A stretch of 64,000 bases of DNA from positions 1,240,001 through 1,304,000 of the forward strand of contig NZ_JBHUNX010000001.1 of the NCBI RefSeq assembly GCF_042685645.1. Direction: 5' to 3'. Source of the stretch: Salininema proteolyticum. GTDB taxonomy: Bacteria > Actinomycetota > Actinomycetes > Mycobacteriales > Micromonosporaceae. Below, piece by piece: positions 26,593 to 35,280 of this stretch (its first letter is position 1; each line of letters opens with the position of its first letter). A program made the translations under genes and the position numbers. The notes beneath the pieces were generated by a model. That model made no database searches. It saw nothing but the letters and a program-made list of their open reading frames with translations, and was not told the DNA's origin.

Positions 26593-27420
26593 CTATTCCT
26601 TCGCGTCCTTCGGGGTGCGAAGCATGTAGCCGACGCCGCGGACGGTGTGGATGATGCGGGGGCCGAGCTTCTCGAGCTTGCGGCGCAGGTAGAAGATGTA
26701 GGTCTCGGCGAGGTTCGTCTCCACCTCGAAGTGGTAGCCCCAGACGTGCTTGAGCAGCTCGGGGCGTGTCACCACGCGGTCGGCCTGCCCGGCCAGGTAC
26801 CGCAGCAGCCGGAACTCGGTCGGCGAGAGCTCCACCGTGTTCCCGTCGCGGGTGACGGTGTGCGTGGCGAGGTCGAGCGTCAGGTCGGCGACGGTGACAG
26901 TGTCGCCCTCGCGTCCCGCGGCCGAGACGGCCAGGGTTCGGCGCAGGACGGCGGCCACGCGCAGCGAAAGCTCCTCCAGGCGGAAGGGCTTGGTCAGGTA
27001 GTCGTCCCCGCCGGCGTCGTAGCCGTCGCGCAGGTCGTCGGTGCCCGAGCGGGCGGTCAGGAAGATGATCGGCACGTCCTTGCCCGCCTCCCGGAGCCGG
27101 CCGGCGACGCTGAAGCCGTCGTAGTCGGGGAGGTTGACGTCCAGGACGACCAGGTCGGGGTCGTGTTCCTCGACCGCCTCGAGCGCGGCCGATCCGGACT
27201 GGGCCACCGACACGTCGTACCCCTGGAAGGCGAGCGCCTCCACCAGCAGGTGGGCCAGGCTGTCCTCGTCGTCGACGACCAGGAGTTTGGCGGGGGACCC
27301 GTCGGGCCTGGTGAGGGCCTCGGGCGGCGTGTTGCTGTCGGTCACTGCACTCTCGTTCGCTCTCGGGACGGCTGGTCGGAGGCCGCGGCGCGCAGGGGAG
27401 GCGGACGGCCGTTCCGCCAT
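26593..27420 (-). CDS. OmpR/PhoB-family response regulator
   Basis: A 275-residue regulator. The receiver (about 45-155) has LVVDDED, the phospho-acceptor Asp in LVVLDVNLPD, T in FLTARS and K in LTKPF. The winged-helix effector follows with LSPTEFRLLRYLAGQ and HTVRGVGYML. ATG 27420 has GGGAG five bases upstream; a GTG at 27345 would also give a complete receiver. It forms an operon with the kinase downstream and is divergent from an SDR gene. Confidence 0.95.
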   Translation of the reverse strand: MAERPSASPARRGLRPAVPRANESAVTDSNTPPEALTRPDGSPAKLLVVDDEDSLAHLLVEALAFQGYDVSVAQSGSAALEAVEEHDPDLVVLDVNLPDYDGFSVAGRLREAGKDVPIIFLTARSGTDDLRDGYDAGGDDYLTKPFRLEELSLRVAAVLRRTLAVSAAGREGDTVTVADLTLDLATHTVTRDGNTVELSPTEFRLLRYLAGQADRVVTRPELLKHVWGYHFEVETNLAETYIFYLRRKLEKLGPRIIHTVRGVGYMLRTPKDAKE

Positions 27421-27551
27421 CGTAACTCCCTACGGAGGTGGTAAAAAGGCGCCGAGCCCCTTTCCATCCGTTTTCCCATGGGGTTTTCAGCAAGCTCACA
27501 GCTTCGCGACCGCAGGAAGGACCGGACCGGGGGGTGCGTCACACCCTCAAG

Positions 27552-27565
27552 TTACCGACCGGTAA
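27552..27565. promoter_or_regulatory. TTACC-GACC-GGTAA palindrome upstream of the SDR gene
   Basis: Five-base arms TTACC/GGTAA flank GACC, 58 bases before the SDR start. Palindromes of this sort are frequent operators of TetR-type regulators of fatty-acid and acyl-CoA genes in Actinobacteria. No cognate regulator is identified, so the call is tentative. Confidence 0.4.
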
Positions 27566-27623
27566 ATTAGGGGCGGAAGGGTTGGCGCACGACGTCGGCA
27601 GGCCCAGTTCGAAGGAGAACAAG

Positions 27624-28457
<834 letters not shown>

Positions 28458-28485
28458 GGCTGGCGAAGAGACCTTTGGCAAGGTG

Positions 28486-28515
28486 AAGGGGGCCTCCCGA
28501 ACGGGAGGCCCCCTT
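28486..28515. terminator. bidirectional intrinsic terminator
   Basis: Perfect 14-base arms AAGGGGGCCTCCCG and CGGGAGGCCCCCTT flank a two-base loop between the convergent SDR and aldo/keto reductase genes. Short T/A ends on both sides suit termination in both directions. Confidence 0.85.
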
Positions 28516-28535
28516 GTAGCGCGTGCCGTCGGCCG

Positions 28536-29366
28536 TCAGTTCACGGTCTCGGGGTCCATGCCCTGGCGCACGCCCGTGTCGAGCCCGTCGATCGCCTCCA
28601 TCTCCGCGTCCGACAGCTCGAAGTCGAAGACCTCCAGGTTGGAGCGGATCCGCTCGGGGTTCGAGCTCTTCGGGACCGGAACGGTCCCGTGCTGCAGGTG
28701 CCAGCGCAGGATGACCTGCCCGGCGTCCTTCCCGTGCGCCTCGGAGACCTCCCGCAGGACCGGCTCGTCCATGAGGCTGCCCGACCTCTGCCCCAGCGGC
28801 CCCCAGGCCTGGACGGCGATGCCCTTCTCGGCGTGCCAGTCGCGGAGGGCGGCCTGGTTGAAGTAGGGGTGCAGCTCGATCTGGTTGAGCGCGGGCGCCA
28901 CGCCCGTCTCGGCGATGAGCCGCTCGATGTGCGCGGGAAGGAAGTTGGACACGCCGATGGAGGCCACCAGGCCCTCCTCCCTGGCCTCGGCCAGCGCCCG
29001 CCACGTGTCCACATAGAGGTCCTGCGCGGGCGCGGGCCAGTGGACCAGGTAAACGTCGATCCGGTCCAGCCCGAGGAGTTCCAGGGAACGCTCCAGCGCG
29101 CGGCGGGGCTCCTCGGTCCCGTGGTGGTCGTTCCAGACCTTCGACTGGACGACGACCTCCTCGCGCAGGCCGCTCGCGCGGACCCCCTCGCCCACGCCCT
29201 TCTCGTTCTTGTAGAGCTCGGCGGTGTCGATCAGCCGGTAGCCGTCCTCCAGCGCCGCCGCGACCGCGGCGGGAGCCGACTCGTCGGTCAACCGCCAAGT
29301 GCCGAAGCCGATGCGCGGCATGCGCAGCCCGTCGGAAAGCTCCATGGGTTCGTTCAAATCAGCCAT
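28536..29366 (-). CDS. aldo/keto reductase
   Basis: A 276-residue NADPH-dependent reductase of aldehydes or ketones. The catalytic tetrad can be seen in DTAELYKNEKGVG (Asp, Tyr), VVVQSKVWN (Lys) and DVYLVHWPAP (His). The C-terminal NADP-binding motif is PVPKSSNPERIRSN. Length and order match the AKR5-type bacterial family. ATG 29366 has CGGAGG directly upstream; the longer frame to 29549 overlaps the dehydratase gene out of frame. Confidence 0.93.
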   Translation of the reverse strand: MADLNEPMELSDGLRMPRIGFGTWRLTDESAPAAVAAALEDGYRLIDTAELYKNEKGVGEGVRASGLREEVVVQSKVWNDHHGTEEPRRALERSLELLGLDRIDVYLVHWPAPAQDLYVDTWRALAEAREEGLVASIGVSNFLPAHIERLIAETGVAPALNQIELHPYFNQAALRDWHAEKGIAVQAWGPLGQRSGSLMDEPVLREVSEAHGKDAGQVILRWHLQHGTVPVPKSSNPERIRSNLEVFDFELSDAEMEAIDGLDTGVRQGMDPETVN

Positions 29367-29406
29367 GCCTCCGATATTAGGCCCGGACCGGCCCGCGTCG
29401 ACCCGT

Positions 29407-30396
29407 TCAGCGCGTCTTGAGGGCGGCCAGGTCCGCGTCGACCATGATCCGGGCCAGGTCCGCCCACTTGGTCCGAGCCTCCCAACCCAGGTCGGCGCGG
29501 ATGCGCGAGGCGTCGCCGGTGAGCTCGGGCACGTCGGCGGGGCGCTCATAGCGCTCGTCGTGCTTCACGTAGTCCCGCCAGTCCAGCCCCACGTGGGCGA
29601 AGGCCGCCTCGGCGAAGTCCCGGACCGTCGCCGGCACGCCCGTGGCCAGGACGTAGTCCTCCGGCTCGTCGGCCTGCAGCATGCGCCAGTAGCCCTCCAC
29701 GTACTCCGGCGCGTAGCCCCAGTCGCGGACGGCGTCCAGATTGCCCAGGTAGACCTCCTGCCACAGGCCCGCCTTGATATGGGCGACGGCCCGCGAGATC
29801 TTGCGGGTCACGAACGTCTCCCCGCGCCGCGGGCTCTCGTGGTTGAACGCGATCCCGTTGACCGCGAACATGCCGTAGGCCTCGCGGTAGTTCACCGTCG
29901 ACCAGTAGGCGTAGAGCTTCGACACGCCGTAGGGGCTGCGCGGGTGGAACGGCGTGCCCTCGTTCTGGGGAGCCGGGGTCAGTCCGAAGAGCTCGGACGT
30001 CGAGGCCTGGTAGATCCGCGTCTCCACGCCCGAGGCGCGAACGGCCTCCAGCAGGCGGATCGTGCCCAGCGCCGTCACGTTGGCGGTGTAGTCGGGCAGC
30101 TCGTAGCTGACGCGGACATGGCTCTGAGCGGCCAGGTTGTAGACCTCGTCCGGCCGCACGTCCCGGATCAGGTTGACGAGGAACCCCGCGTCGGTCACGT
30201 CCCCGTGGTGCAGGAACAGGCGCCGGCCGGCCTCGTGGGGGTCCTGGTAGAGGTGGTCGATGCGCGTCGTCGACCCGATCTGCGAGGAGCGGCGCACCAC
30301 GCCGTGGACCTCGTAGCCCTTGGCGAGCAGCAACTCGGCCAGGTACGAGCCGTCTTGGCCGGTGATGCCCGTGATCAGGGCCGACTTCTGGGTCAC
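29407..30396 (-). CDS. gmd: GDP-mannose 4,6-dehydratase
   Basis: A 329-residue extended SDR converting GDP-mannose to GDP-4-keto-6-deoxymannose, the entry to GDP-fucose, rhamnose or perosamine sugars. The NAD loop is TGITGQDGSYLAELLL, with QSHVRVSYE, STSELFG (catalytic Thr/Ser-Glu) and YGVSKLYAYW (Tyr, Lys). The GTG at 30396 has GAGGAG five bases upstream. No GDP-fucose synthase or glycosyltransferase is adjacent, so the sugar end product cannot be read from this window. It is divergent from a quinone oxidoreductase gene. Confidence 0.93.
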   Translation of the reverse strand: MTQKSALITGITGQDGSYLAELLLAKGYEVHGVVRRSSQIGSTTRIDHLYQDPHEAGRRLFLHHGDVTDAGFLVNLIRDVRPDEVYNLAAQSHVRVSYELPDYTANVTALGTIRLLEAVRASGVETRIYQASTSELFGLTPAPQNEGTPFHPRSPYGVSKLYAYWSTVNYREAYGMFAVNGIAFNHESPRRGETFVTRKISRAVAHIKAGLWQEVYLGNLDAVRDWGYAPEYVEGYWRMLQADEPEDYVLATGVPATVRDFAEAAFAHVGLDWRDYVKHDERYERPADVPELTGDASRIRADLGWEARTKWADLARIMVDADLAALKTR

Positions 30397-30502
30397 AGAT
30401 ACTCCTCGGGGTCCAGGGACCCGAACGGCCCGCGGGAAGACATGAGCAAACCATCCTAGCGCATCGAGGGCCGCGGACGCCCTGCGCGTTACCATCATCG
30501 CC

Positions 30503-31468
30503 ATGCGCGCAATGACTATTTCGCAGGGACGAGTCCGAGTCGACGAGGTGGCCGACCCCGAGCCGGGGCCGGGCGAGGTGCTCATCGAGGTGAAGGCCGC
30601 CGGAGTCAACCGGGCCGACCTGCTGCAGGTCGCGGGGAACTACGCCCCGCCGCCCGGGGCGGTCCCGTGGCCGGGGCTGGAGGTCTCCGGGTCGGTCGTC
30701 GCCTGCGGAGAGGGGGCCGGATGGGAGACCGGGGCCGAGGTCTGCGCCCTGCTGCCCGGCGGCGGATGGGCGGAGTACGTGACCGTCGACGCGGACCTGG
30801 TGCTGCCCCGTCCGGAGGGCGTCGACCTCGTCGAGGCCGCCGGACTGCCGGAGGTCGCGGCGACCGTCCACTCCAACCTCGGCGACCTCATCGGAACCCC
30901 GGGCGGTGAGGGCACGGGCGAGCGGGTCCTGATCCACGGCGGATCCGGCGGGATCGGCACCTTCGCGGTCCAGTACGCGCGCTCGCGCGGCGCCGGGGAG
31001 GTCTGGACGACCGCCCGGGAGGACTTCGCACAGAGGCTGAAGCACCTGGGCGCCACCGAGGTGATCGACTACCGCACCGACGACTTCGGACCGAGGATCC
31101 AGGCCGAGGGCGGCGCCGACGTCATCCTGGACGTGATCGGCGCCGGCTACCTGGAGCAGAACATCGCCGGCCTCGCCCCCGACGGGACGCTCGTCATCAT
31201 AGGACTGCAGAAGGGCGCCAAGGGAACCCTCAACCTGGGACAGCTCCTGCCCCGGCGCCTGACCGTCCGGGGCACCACCCTGCGCGCCCGCCCGATCGAG
31301 CAGAAGCGCGAGATCATCGCGTCCGTTCGCGACGAGGTATGGCCCCTCATCGGCCGCGGCATACGGCCGGAAGTCGACAAGGTCCTCCCCCTGGAACAGG
31401 CCTCCGAGGCGCTCCAGAGCCTGGAGACCGGCGGCCAGTGGGGCAAGACGGTCCTCGTGGTCAGCTGA
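30503..31468 (+). CDS. zinc-free NAD(P)H:quinone oxidoreductase (MDR family, PIG3-like)
   Basis: A 321-residue medium-chain reductase. The N-terminal part has AAGVNRADLLQVAGNY, characteristic of the quinone oxidoreductase/PIG3 branch, and lacks zinc-binding cysteines. The Rossmann motif is HGGSGGIGTFAVQYA near residue 148. It would reduce quinones or enoyl compounds with NADPH. Its stop overlaps the stop of the convergent NarL-type regulator gene by eight bases. Confidence 0.92.
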   Translation: MRAMTISQGRVRVDEVADPEPGPGEVLIEVKAAGVNRADLLQVAGNYAPPPGAVPWPGLEVSGSVVACGEGAGWETGAEVCALLPGGGWAEYVTVDADLVLPRPEGVDLVEAAGLPEVAATVHSNLGDLIGTPGGEGTGERVLIHGGSGGIGTFAVQYARSRGAGEVWTTAREDFAQRLKHLGATEVIDYRTDDFGPRIQAEGGADVILDVIGAGYLEQNIAGLAPDGTLVIIGLQKGAKGTLNLGQLLPRRLTVRGTTLRARPIEQKREIIASVRDEVWPLIGRGIRPEVDKVLPLEQASEALQSLETGGQWGKTVLVVS

Positions 31469-32144
31469 TGCCGCCGCCCTCCGAGGGACCGGGCGCCTCC
31501 CGGCCCCTCGGCAGCGACGGCATCTGGCCGCTGGACCACGCCCACGCCGCGATCGCGACGCGGTTGCGGACGGCGAGCTTCCTCTGGACGGCGGCGACAT
31601 GGTTCTTGACCGTTCCGGCGCTGATGAAAAGGCGCTCGGCGATCTCGGAGTTGGTGAGTCCCTCGGCGACGAGACGGGCCACCTCCAGCTCCCGCCCGGT
31701 CAGGTTCCCGGCCGGCGCGGAGGCCTCGGCGGGGACCATCCTCTCGAGCAGCCGGACGGTCACACGGGGGCTGATCAACGCGTCTCCCTCCATCGCGGCC
31801 CGGATCGCCTCCACTAGGAGCGTGGGTCCGGAGCGCTTGAGAATGAACCCGCAGGCCCCGTCGCGCAGCGCGGTGTGCACGTACTCGTCCAGGTCGAAGG
31901 TCGTCACCACGATGACGCGGACCTCCTCCCCGGCGAGCCGACGGTTCAGTTCGAGGCCGTCGAGGCCGGGCATGCGGATATCGGCGAGGACCACGTCGGT
32001 CCCGACCCGGCGGACCTGGTCGAGCGCACTGAGCCCGTCGGCGGCGTCGGCCACGACGGCCATGTCCGGCTGCGCGTCGACCACCATGCGGAACGCCTCC
32101 CGAACCCCCGACTGATCGTCGGCGATGAGCACGCGAATGGTCAT
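31461..32144 (-). CDS. NarL/FixJ-family response regulator
   Basis: A 227-residue regulator. The receiver has LIADDQ, phospho-acceptor Asp in VVLADIRMPG, T in VVTTFD and K in FILKRS. The LuxR-type helix-turn-helix follows at about 150-205 with LTGRELEVARLVAEGL and ISAGTVKNHV. ATG 32144 overlaps the histidine kinase stop (ATGA) and has AGGGAG upstream, so translation is coupled. The C-terminal 20 residues are a Gly/Pro-rich tail. Confidence 0.94.
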   Translation of the reverse strand: MTIRVLIADDQSGVREAFRMVVDAQPDMAVVADAADGLSALDQVRRVGTDVVLADIRMPGLDGLELNRRLAGEEVRVIVVTTFDLDEYVHTALRDGACGFILKRSGPTLLVEAIRAAMEGDALISPRVTVRLLERMVPAEASAPAGNLTGRELEVARLVAEGLTNSEIAERLFISAGTVKNHVAAVQRKLAVRNRVAIAAWAWSSGQMPSLPRGREAPGPSEGGGIS

Positions 32145-33175
32145 ACCGCTCCCTTCTGCGACACTGGCCGCCCCCACGGTATACGTGCTTCGACCAGCCA
32201 GCCTCCTCCTTCGCGGGGCCCCGCTCGGAACGTCCCGCCCAGCGCCTCGACACGGTCCGACAGGCCCGCCAGGCCCGAACCGGACGACGAGCGCCCCCGC
32301 GGGCGCCTCGCCCTCCCGTCGTCGGAGACGACGGCCGACAGCATGCCTTCGGACTCCTCCAACGCCACACTGACTTCCGCGGCGTCGGGGGCATGGCGCC
32401 GCACGTTCGTCAGAGCCTCGGTCACCAGCCGGTGGATCACCGCCCCGGCCTCCCGGCCGACCTCCCCGCACAGACGCGAGTCGAAGACCGCCCGAGGCCG
32501 GCCGGCCGCGTTGAACCGTTCGACCAGGCCGGGCAGGTCGGCGACGCCGCGAACCGGGGACACGTCCACCTCCTCCGTCTCGCGCAGAAGACGCACGGTG
32601 CGGTCCATGGAGCCCAAAGCGCGGAGCCCCGCCGACTCGATGCGTTCGAGCAGGTCAGCGACGCGCGGATCGTCCAATGGCAACACCATCCGGCCGGCCT
32701 GCGCCTGGGCCACCACCTCGCTGATGTCATGGGCAGCGAAGTCATGCAGGTCATGGGCCAGTTCGAGGCGCTGCGCCCGCCGCGCCTCCGCGACGGCCCG
32801 CCGCCGCCTCAGGCCCTGAAGACGCTGATACCAGGCCGCCCCGGCGAACGCCGCCGGCAGTAGGGCCCAAATCACCGCCGCCAAGACCGTCTCCCTCACC
32901 GACAGGTCGGAGAAACGCAGGATCACCATCCCCGACGCCGCGCACGTCGCGGCCACCGCCCAGCCCGCCGCGCGAGCCGACGAAGACCACCGCGCGGAGC
33001 AGTAGGCCGCCACGGCCAGCAAAACCGGCTCGGCGAGCACCCACACCGACTCCGACGTCCATGGGGCATTCCAGTGGAGCACGGCTGCGCTCGCCGTCGC
33101 GGACATTGCCGCGGCGCCGATCGCCGGGAAGTGAACCCAAGCCCGGCAACGGATTCGGGGACCGCCGTCTTCCAT
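32141..33175 (-). CDS. NarL-type sensor histidine kinase (HisKA_3)
   Basis: About 344 residues. The N-terminal half is membrane-embedded (about four hydrophobic helices, e.g. LAEPVLLAVAAY and VLAAVIWALLPAAFAGAA). The dimerisation box with the phospho-acceptor is LAHDLHDFAAHDISEVVAQ, an HisKA_3 site in which HD replaces the more common HHxL pattern. The ATPase part has TEALTNVRRHAP (N-box) and SGSGLAGLSDRVEALGG (G-box). The start is uncertain: ATG 33175 is used, GTG 33241 is possible. It is followed by its response regulator with a four-base overlap. Confidence 0.9.
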   Translation of the reverse strand: MEDGGPRIRCRAWVHFPAIGAAAMSATASAAVLHWNAPWTSESVWVLAEPVLLAVAAYCSARWSSSARAAGWAVAATCAASGMVILRFSDLSVRETVLAAVIWALLPAAFAGAAWYQRLQGLRRRRAVAEARRAQRLELAHDLHDFAAHDISEVVAQAQAGRMVLPLDDPRVADLLERIESAGLRALGSMDRTVRLLRETEEVDVSPVRGVADLPGLVERFNAAGRPRAVFDSRLCGEVGREAGAVIHRLVTEALTNVRRHAPDAAEVSVALEESEGMLSAVVSDDGRARRPRGRSSSGSGLAGLSDRVEALGGTFRAGPREGGGWLVEARIPWGRPVSQKGAV

Positions 33176-33318
33176 TTGACTCGCTGACACGAAGCAGAGT
33201 CTACCGGCGTAGCGGCACTCCGGCCCCGTGCCGATCGGCACCCCTTCGGACGAGTCCGGGGCGGAACCGTTACCTGCGGCATCTGTGCCCGCGACCCGCC
33301 CCGGCCGACCATGGAATC

Positions 33319-34467
33319 ATGAATATGAAACGGCACCAATGGATCGGATACGCGACCGCCGCCTGGTCCCTTTGCTACGGACTGCTCGGACTTTACTGGG
33401 CCCTCGGCGGCGCCGGCTTCCCCTTCGGCACCGGGGACCCGGAACTCATGGCGGAACCCGACTTCGCCTTCAAAGTCTCACTGCTGGGCAAGGCCACTCC
33501 CGAGGCGGCCGGACCGGTCATCGCTGTCCTGGGGCTGCTGGGGGCCGGCGCGGGCGTCCTCATGGCCCGCGGTTGGTCGCGCGGCCCCGCCCGGTGGCTC
33601 CTGCCCGCCTTCGCCTGGACCATGTCCGTGGGACTGGCCCTGGTCGTGCAGGACTACCGCACGCTCATCGTCGTCGCCTACGCCCCGATCATGCTAGTCG
33701 GCAAGGCCTTCGGCCTGTTCGAGGGCAGCGGCTGGAGCGATCTGCTCCTGGTGCCCCGGCTGAACCTCCTGGTCTGCCTGCTCGCCGGCATCGCCTGGGC
33801 GCTCACCGCGGTGGCCTACCGGCGCGCGGTCACCGGGGCCTGCACCTCGTGCGGGCGCGTCGCACAAGCCGCGGTTGTCGGGCGCGGCCCCGTCGGCGCG
33901 GCGAAGGCACGGGCCGGGTCCGAGGGGCGGGCCGACCTGCTGGAGCGCATCGGACGTCCGGCCACCTGGGTCGCCTTCGCCATCCCCTTGGCCTACTGCG
34001 TGACGCGGTGGGCCTGGGCACTGGGGTTCAGCCTCGGTATCGACCCCGAGTTCTACCAGGAGGGCAGGGACAGCGGCCTGTGGCTCCTCGGAGCGGCCCT
34101 GGCGACCCTGGGCGCGGTCGGATCGGTCCTCACCCTCGGACTGGTCCAGCGGTGGGGCGAGGTCTTCCCCCGCTGGATGGTCGGCCTGCGCGGCAGGCGG
34201 GTTCCCCCGCTGCTGGCGGTGGTGCCCGCGATCCTCGTGGCAGTCCTGGTCGCGTCGGCCGGCGGCATGTACATCCGGGTCGTCCTCGCCCGGGGCGGGG
34301 TCACGTCGAGCACGTGGCCGCTGGAACTCCCCGAGACGCTGTGGGTGCTGTGGGGCGCCGCCCTTTTCGTCGCCGCGATCGCCTACCACCGGCGTCGGCG
34401 CGGTGCCTGCCGGCAGTGCACGCCGGCCCCGGCCGCCCGTTCCGGCGATCTCGCGCGACGGGGTTGA
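33319..34467 (+). CDS. multi-pass membrane protein with two cytosolic ACxxC motifs
   Basis: A 382-residue protein with about eight hydrophobic helices in two halves. The first half ends AVAYRRAVTGACTSCGR and the second ends AIAYHRRRRGACRQCTP, so a helix, a basic stretch and ACxxC recur, suggesting internal duplication and possible metal or thiol chemistry on the cytosolic face. A soluble linker of about 45 residues joins the halves. I do not recognise the family. The start ATG 33319 (MNMKRHQWIGYA) is just before helix 1. It is divergent from a two-component system that might control it. Confidence 0.75.
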   Translation: MNMKRHQWIGYATAAWSLCYGLLGLYWALGGAGFPFGTGDPELMAEPDFAFKVSLLGKATPEAAGPVIAVLGLLGAGAGVLMARGWSRGPARWLLPAFAWTMSVGLALVVQDYRTLIVVAYAPIMLVGKAFGLFEGSGWSDLLLVPRLNLLVCLLAGIAWALTAVAYRRAVTGACTSCGRVAQAAVVGRGPVGAAKARAGSEGRADLLERIGRPATWVAFAIPLAYCVTRWAWALGFSLGIDPEFYQEGRDSGLWLLGAALATLGAVGSVLTLGLVQRWGEVFPRWMVGLRGRRVPPLLAVVPAILVAVLVASAGGMYIRVVLARGGVTSSTWPLELPETLWVLWGAALFVAAIAYHRRRRGACRQCTPAPAARSGDLARRG

Positions 34468-34491
34468 GGGCCCGTCGCGGGGAATGAGCAG

Positions 34492-35163
34492 TCAGGGCTT
34501 CCGAAGCCTCTCCTCCAGCCCGTCGAGCACCCTCTCCAGGCCCCAGCGGAAGCCCCCGTCCGGCTGGGCGTGGAAGGTTTCGGCCTCGAAGGACTCCAGG
34601 TGCTCCGACAGGCGGGGGAAGCCCTCCGCCACTTCCGCCGCCGAGGTGAGGAGCACCTTCAACTCCTCCTCGGCGTTGCCGGTGCGGTCCAGCTTGCGGC
34701 GCAGAGCCTTCTCCGAGGCGGGGCCCACGGCATGCCCTAGGAGGAAGGAGAACACCGTGTTCATCGCCAGGTCGATCTCCTCTCCGGCGAAGCCGGCCTT
34801 GCGGTAGACGGCGATGCAGCAGTCGTCGTGGCGGGCCTTCCCGGGGCCGTAGCCGGCCGTCGTGCTCATCGCCGTCACCATCCACGGGTGTCCGACGATC
34901 ATGGCGTAGCCGCTGGAGGCCAGGGCCGTCGCCGACTCCCTCCAGGGGCCCTCCGAGTCGGGCAGCTCGACCTCCGCCCAGACGGCGTCGATGGCGAGGG
35001 CCACGACGTCGTCCTTGTTCTTGACGTGCCAGTAGAGGGCCGGCGCCGTGGTGTCCAGCTGCTTGCCGAGGCGGCGCATGTTGAGCCCCTCGACCCCCTC
35101 CTCGTCCAGGACCGCCACGGCCCCTTCCACGATCTGTTCCAGCGTCAGTGACCTTCGAACCAT
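34492..35163 (-). CDS. TetR-family regulator (TetR class C-terminal domain)
   Basis: A 223-residue repressor. The N-terminal helix-turn-helix is MRRLGKQLDTTAPALYWHV near residues 29-47, the version seen in true TetR-class proteins. The C-terminal domain includes HPWMVTAM and FSFLLGHAVG, as in TetR_C_1 proteins. It is divergent from a serine hydrolase gene with two GTTAA-containing palindromes between them, so it most likely represses both itself and the hydrolase. Confidence 0.92.
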   Translation of the reverse strand: MVRRSLTLEQIVEGAVAVLDEEGVEGLNMRRLGKQLDTTAPALYWHVKNKDDVVALAIDAVWAEVELPDSEGPWRESATALASSGYAMIVGHPWMVTAMSTTAGYGPGKARHDDCCIAVYRKAGFAGEEIDLAMNTVFSFLLGHAVGPASEKALRRKLDRTGNAEEELKVLLTSAAEVAEGFPRLSEHLESFEAETFHAQPDGGFRWGLERVLDGLEERLRKP

Positions 35164-35184
35164 GCGACCAGTATACGAACTGAA

Positions 35185-35255
35185 TTGAACAAAGTTAAGC
35201 CAACCCCTTGCCTTTTCCAGGGAAGGCTCGTACGGTTGAATTTAACTTAGTTAAA
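35185..35255. promoter_or_regulatory. two palindromes between TetR and serine hydrolase genes
   Basis: TTGAAC-AAA-GTTAA lies at 35185-35198, close to the TetR start. TTTAACT-T-AGTTAAA, with perfect seven-base arms, lies at 35241-35255, 25 bases before the hydrolase start. The shared half-site is AGTTAA/TTAACT. Each sits near one of the two divergent starts, as expected for autorepression and target repression. Confidence 0.7.
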
Positions 35256-35280
35256 GTAGCTTCGTCCCAAGGAGAAGGCC

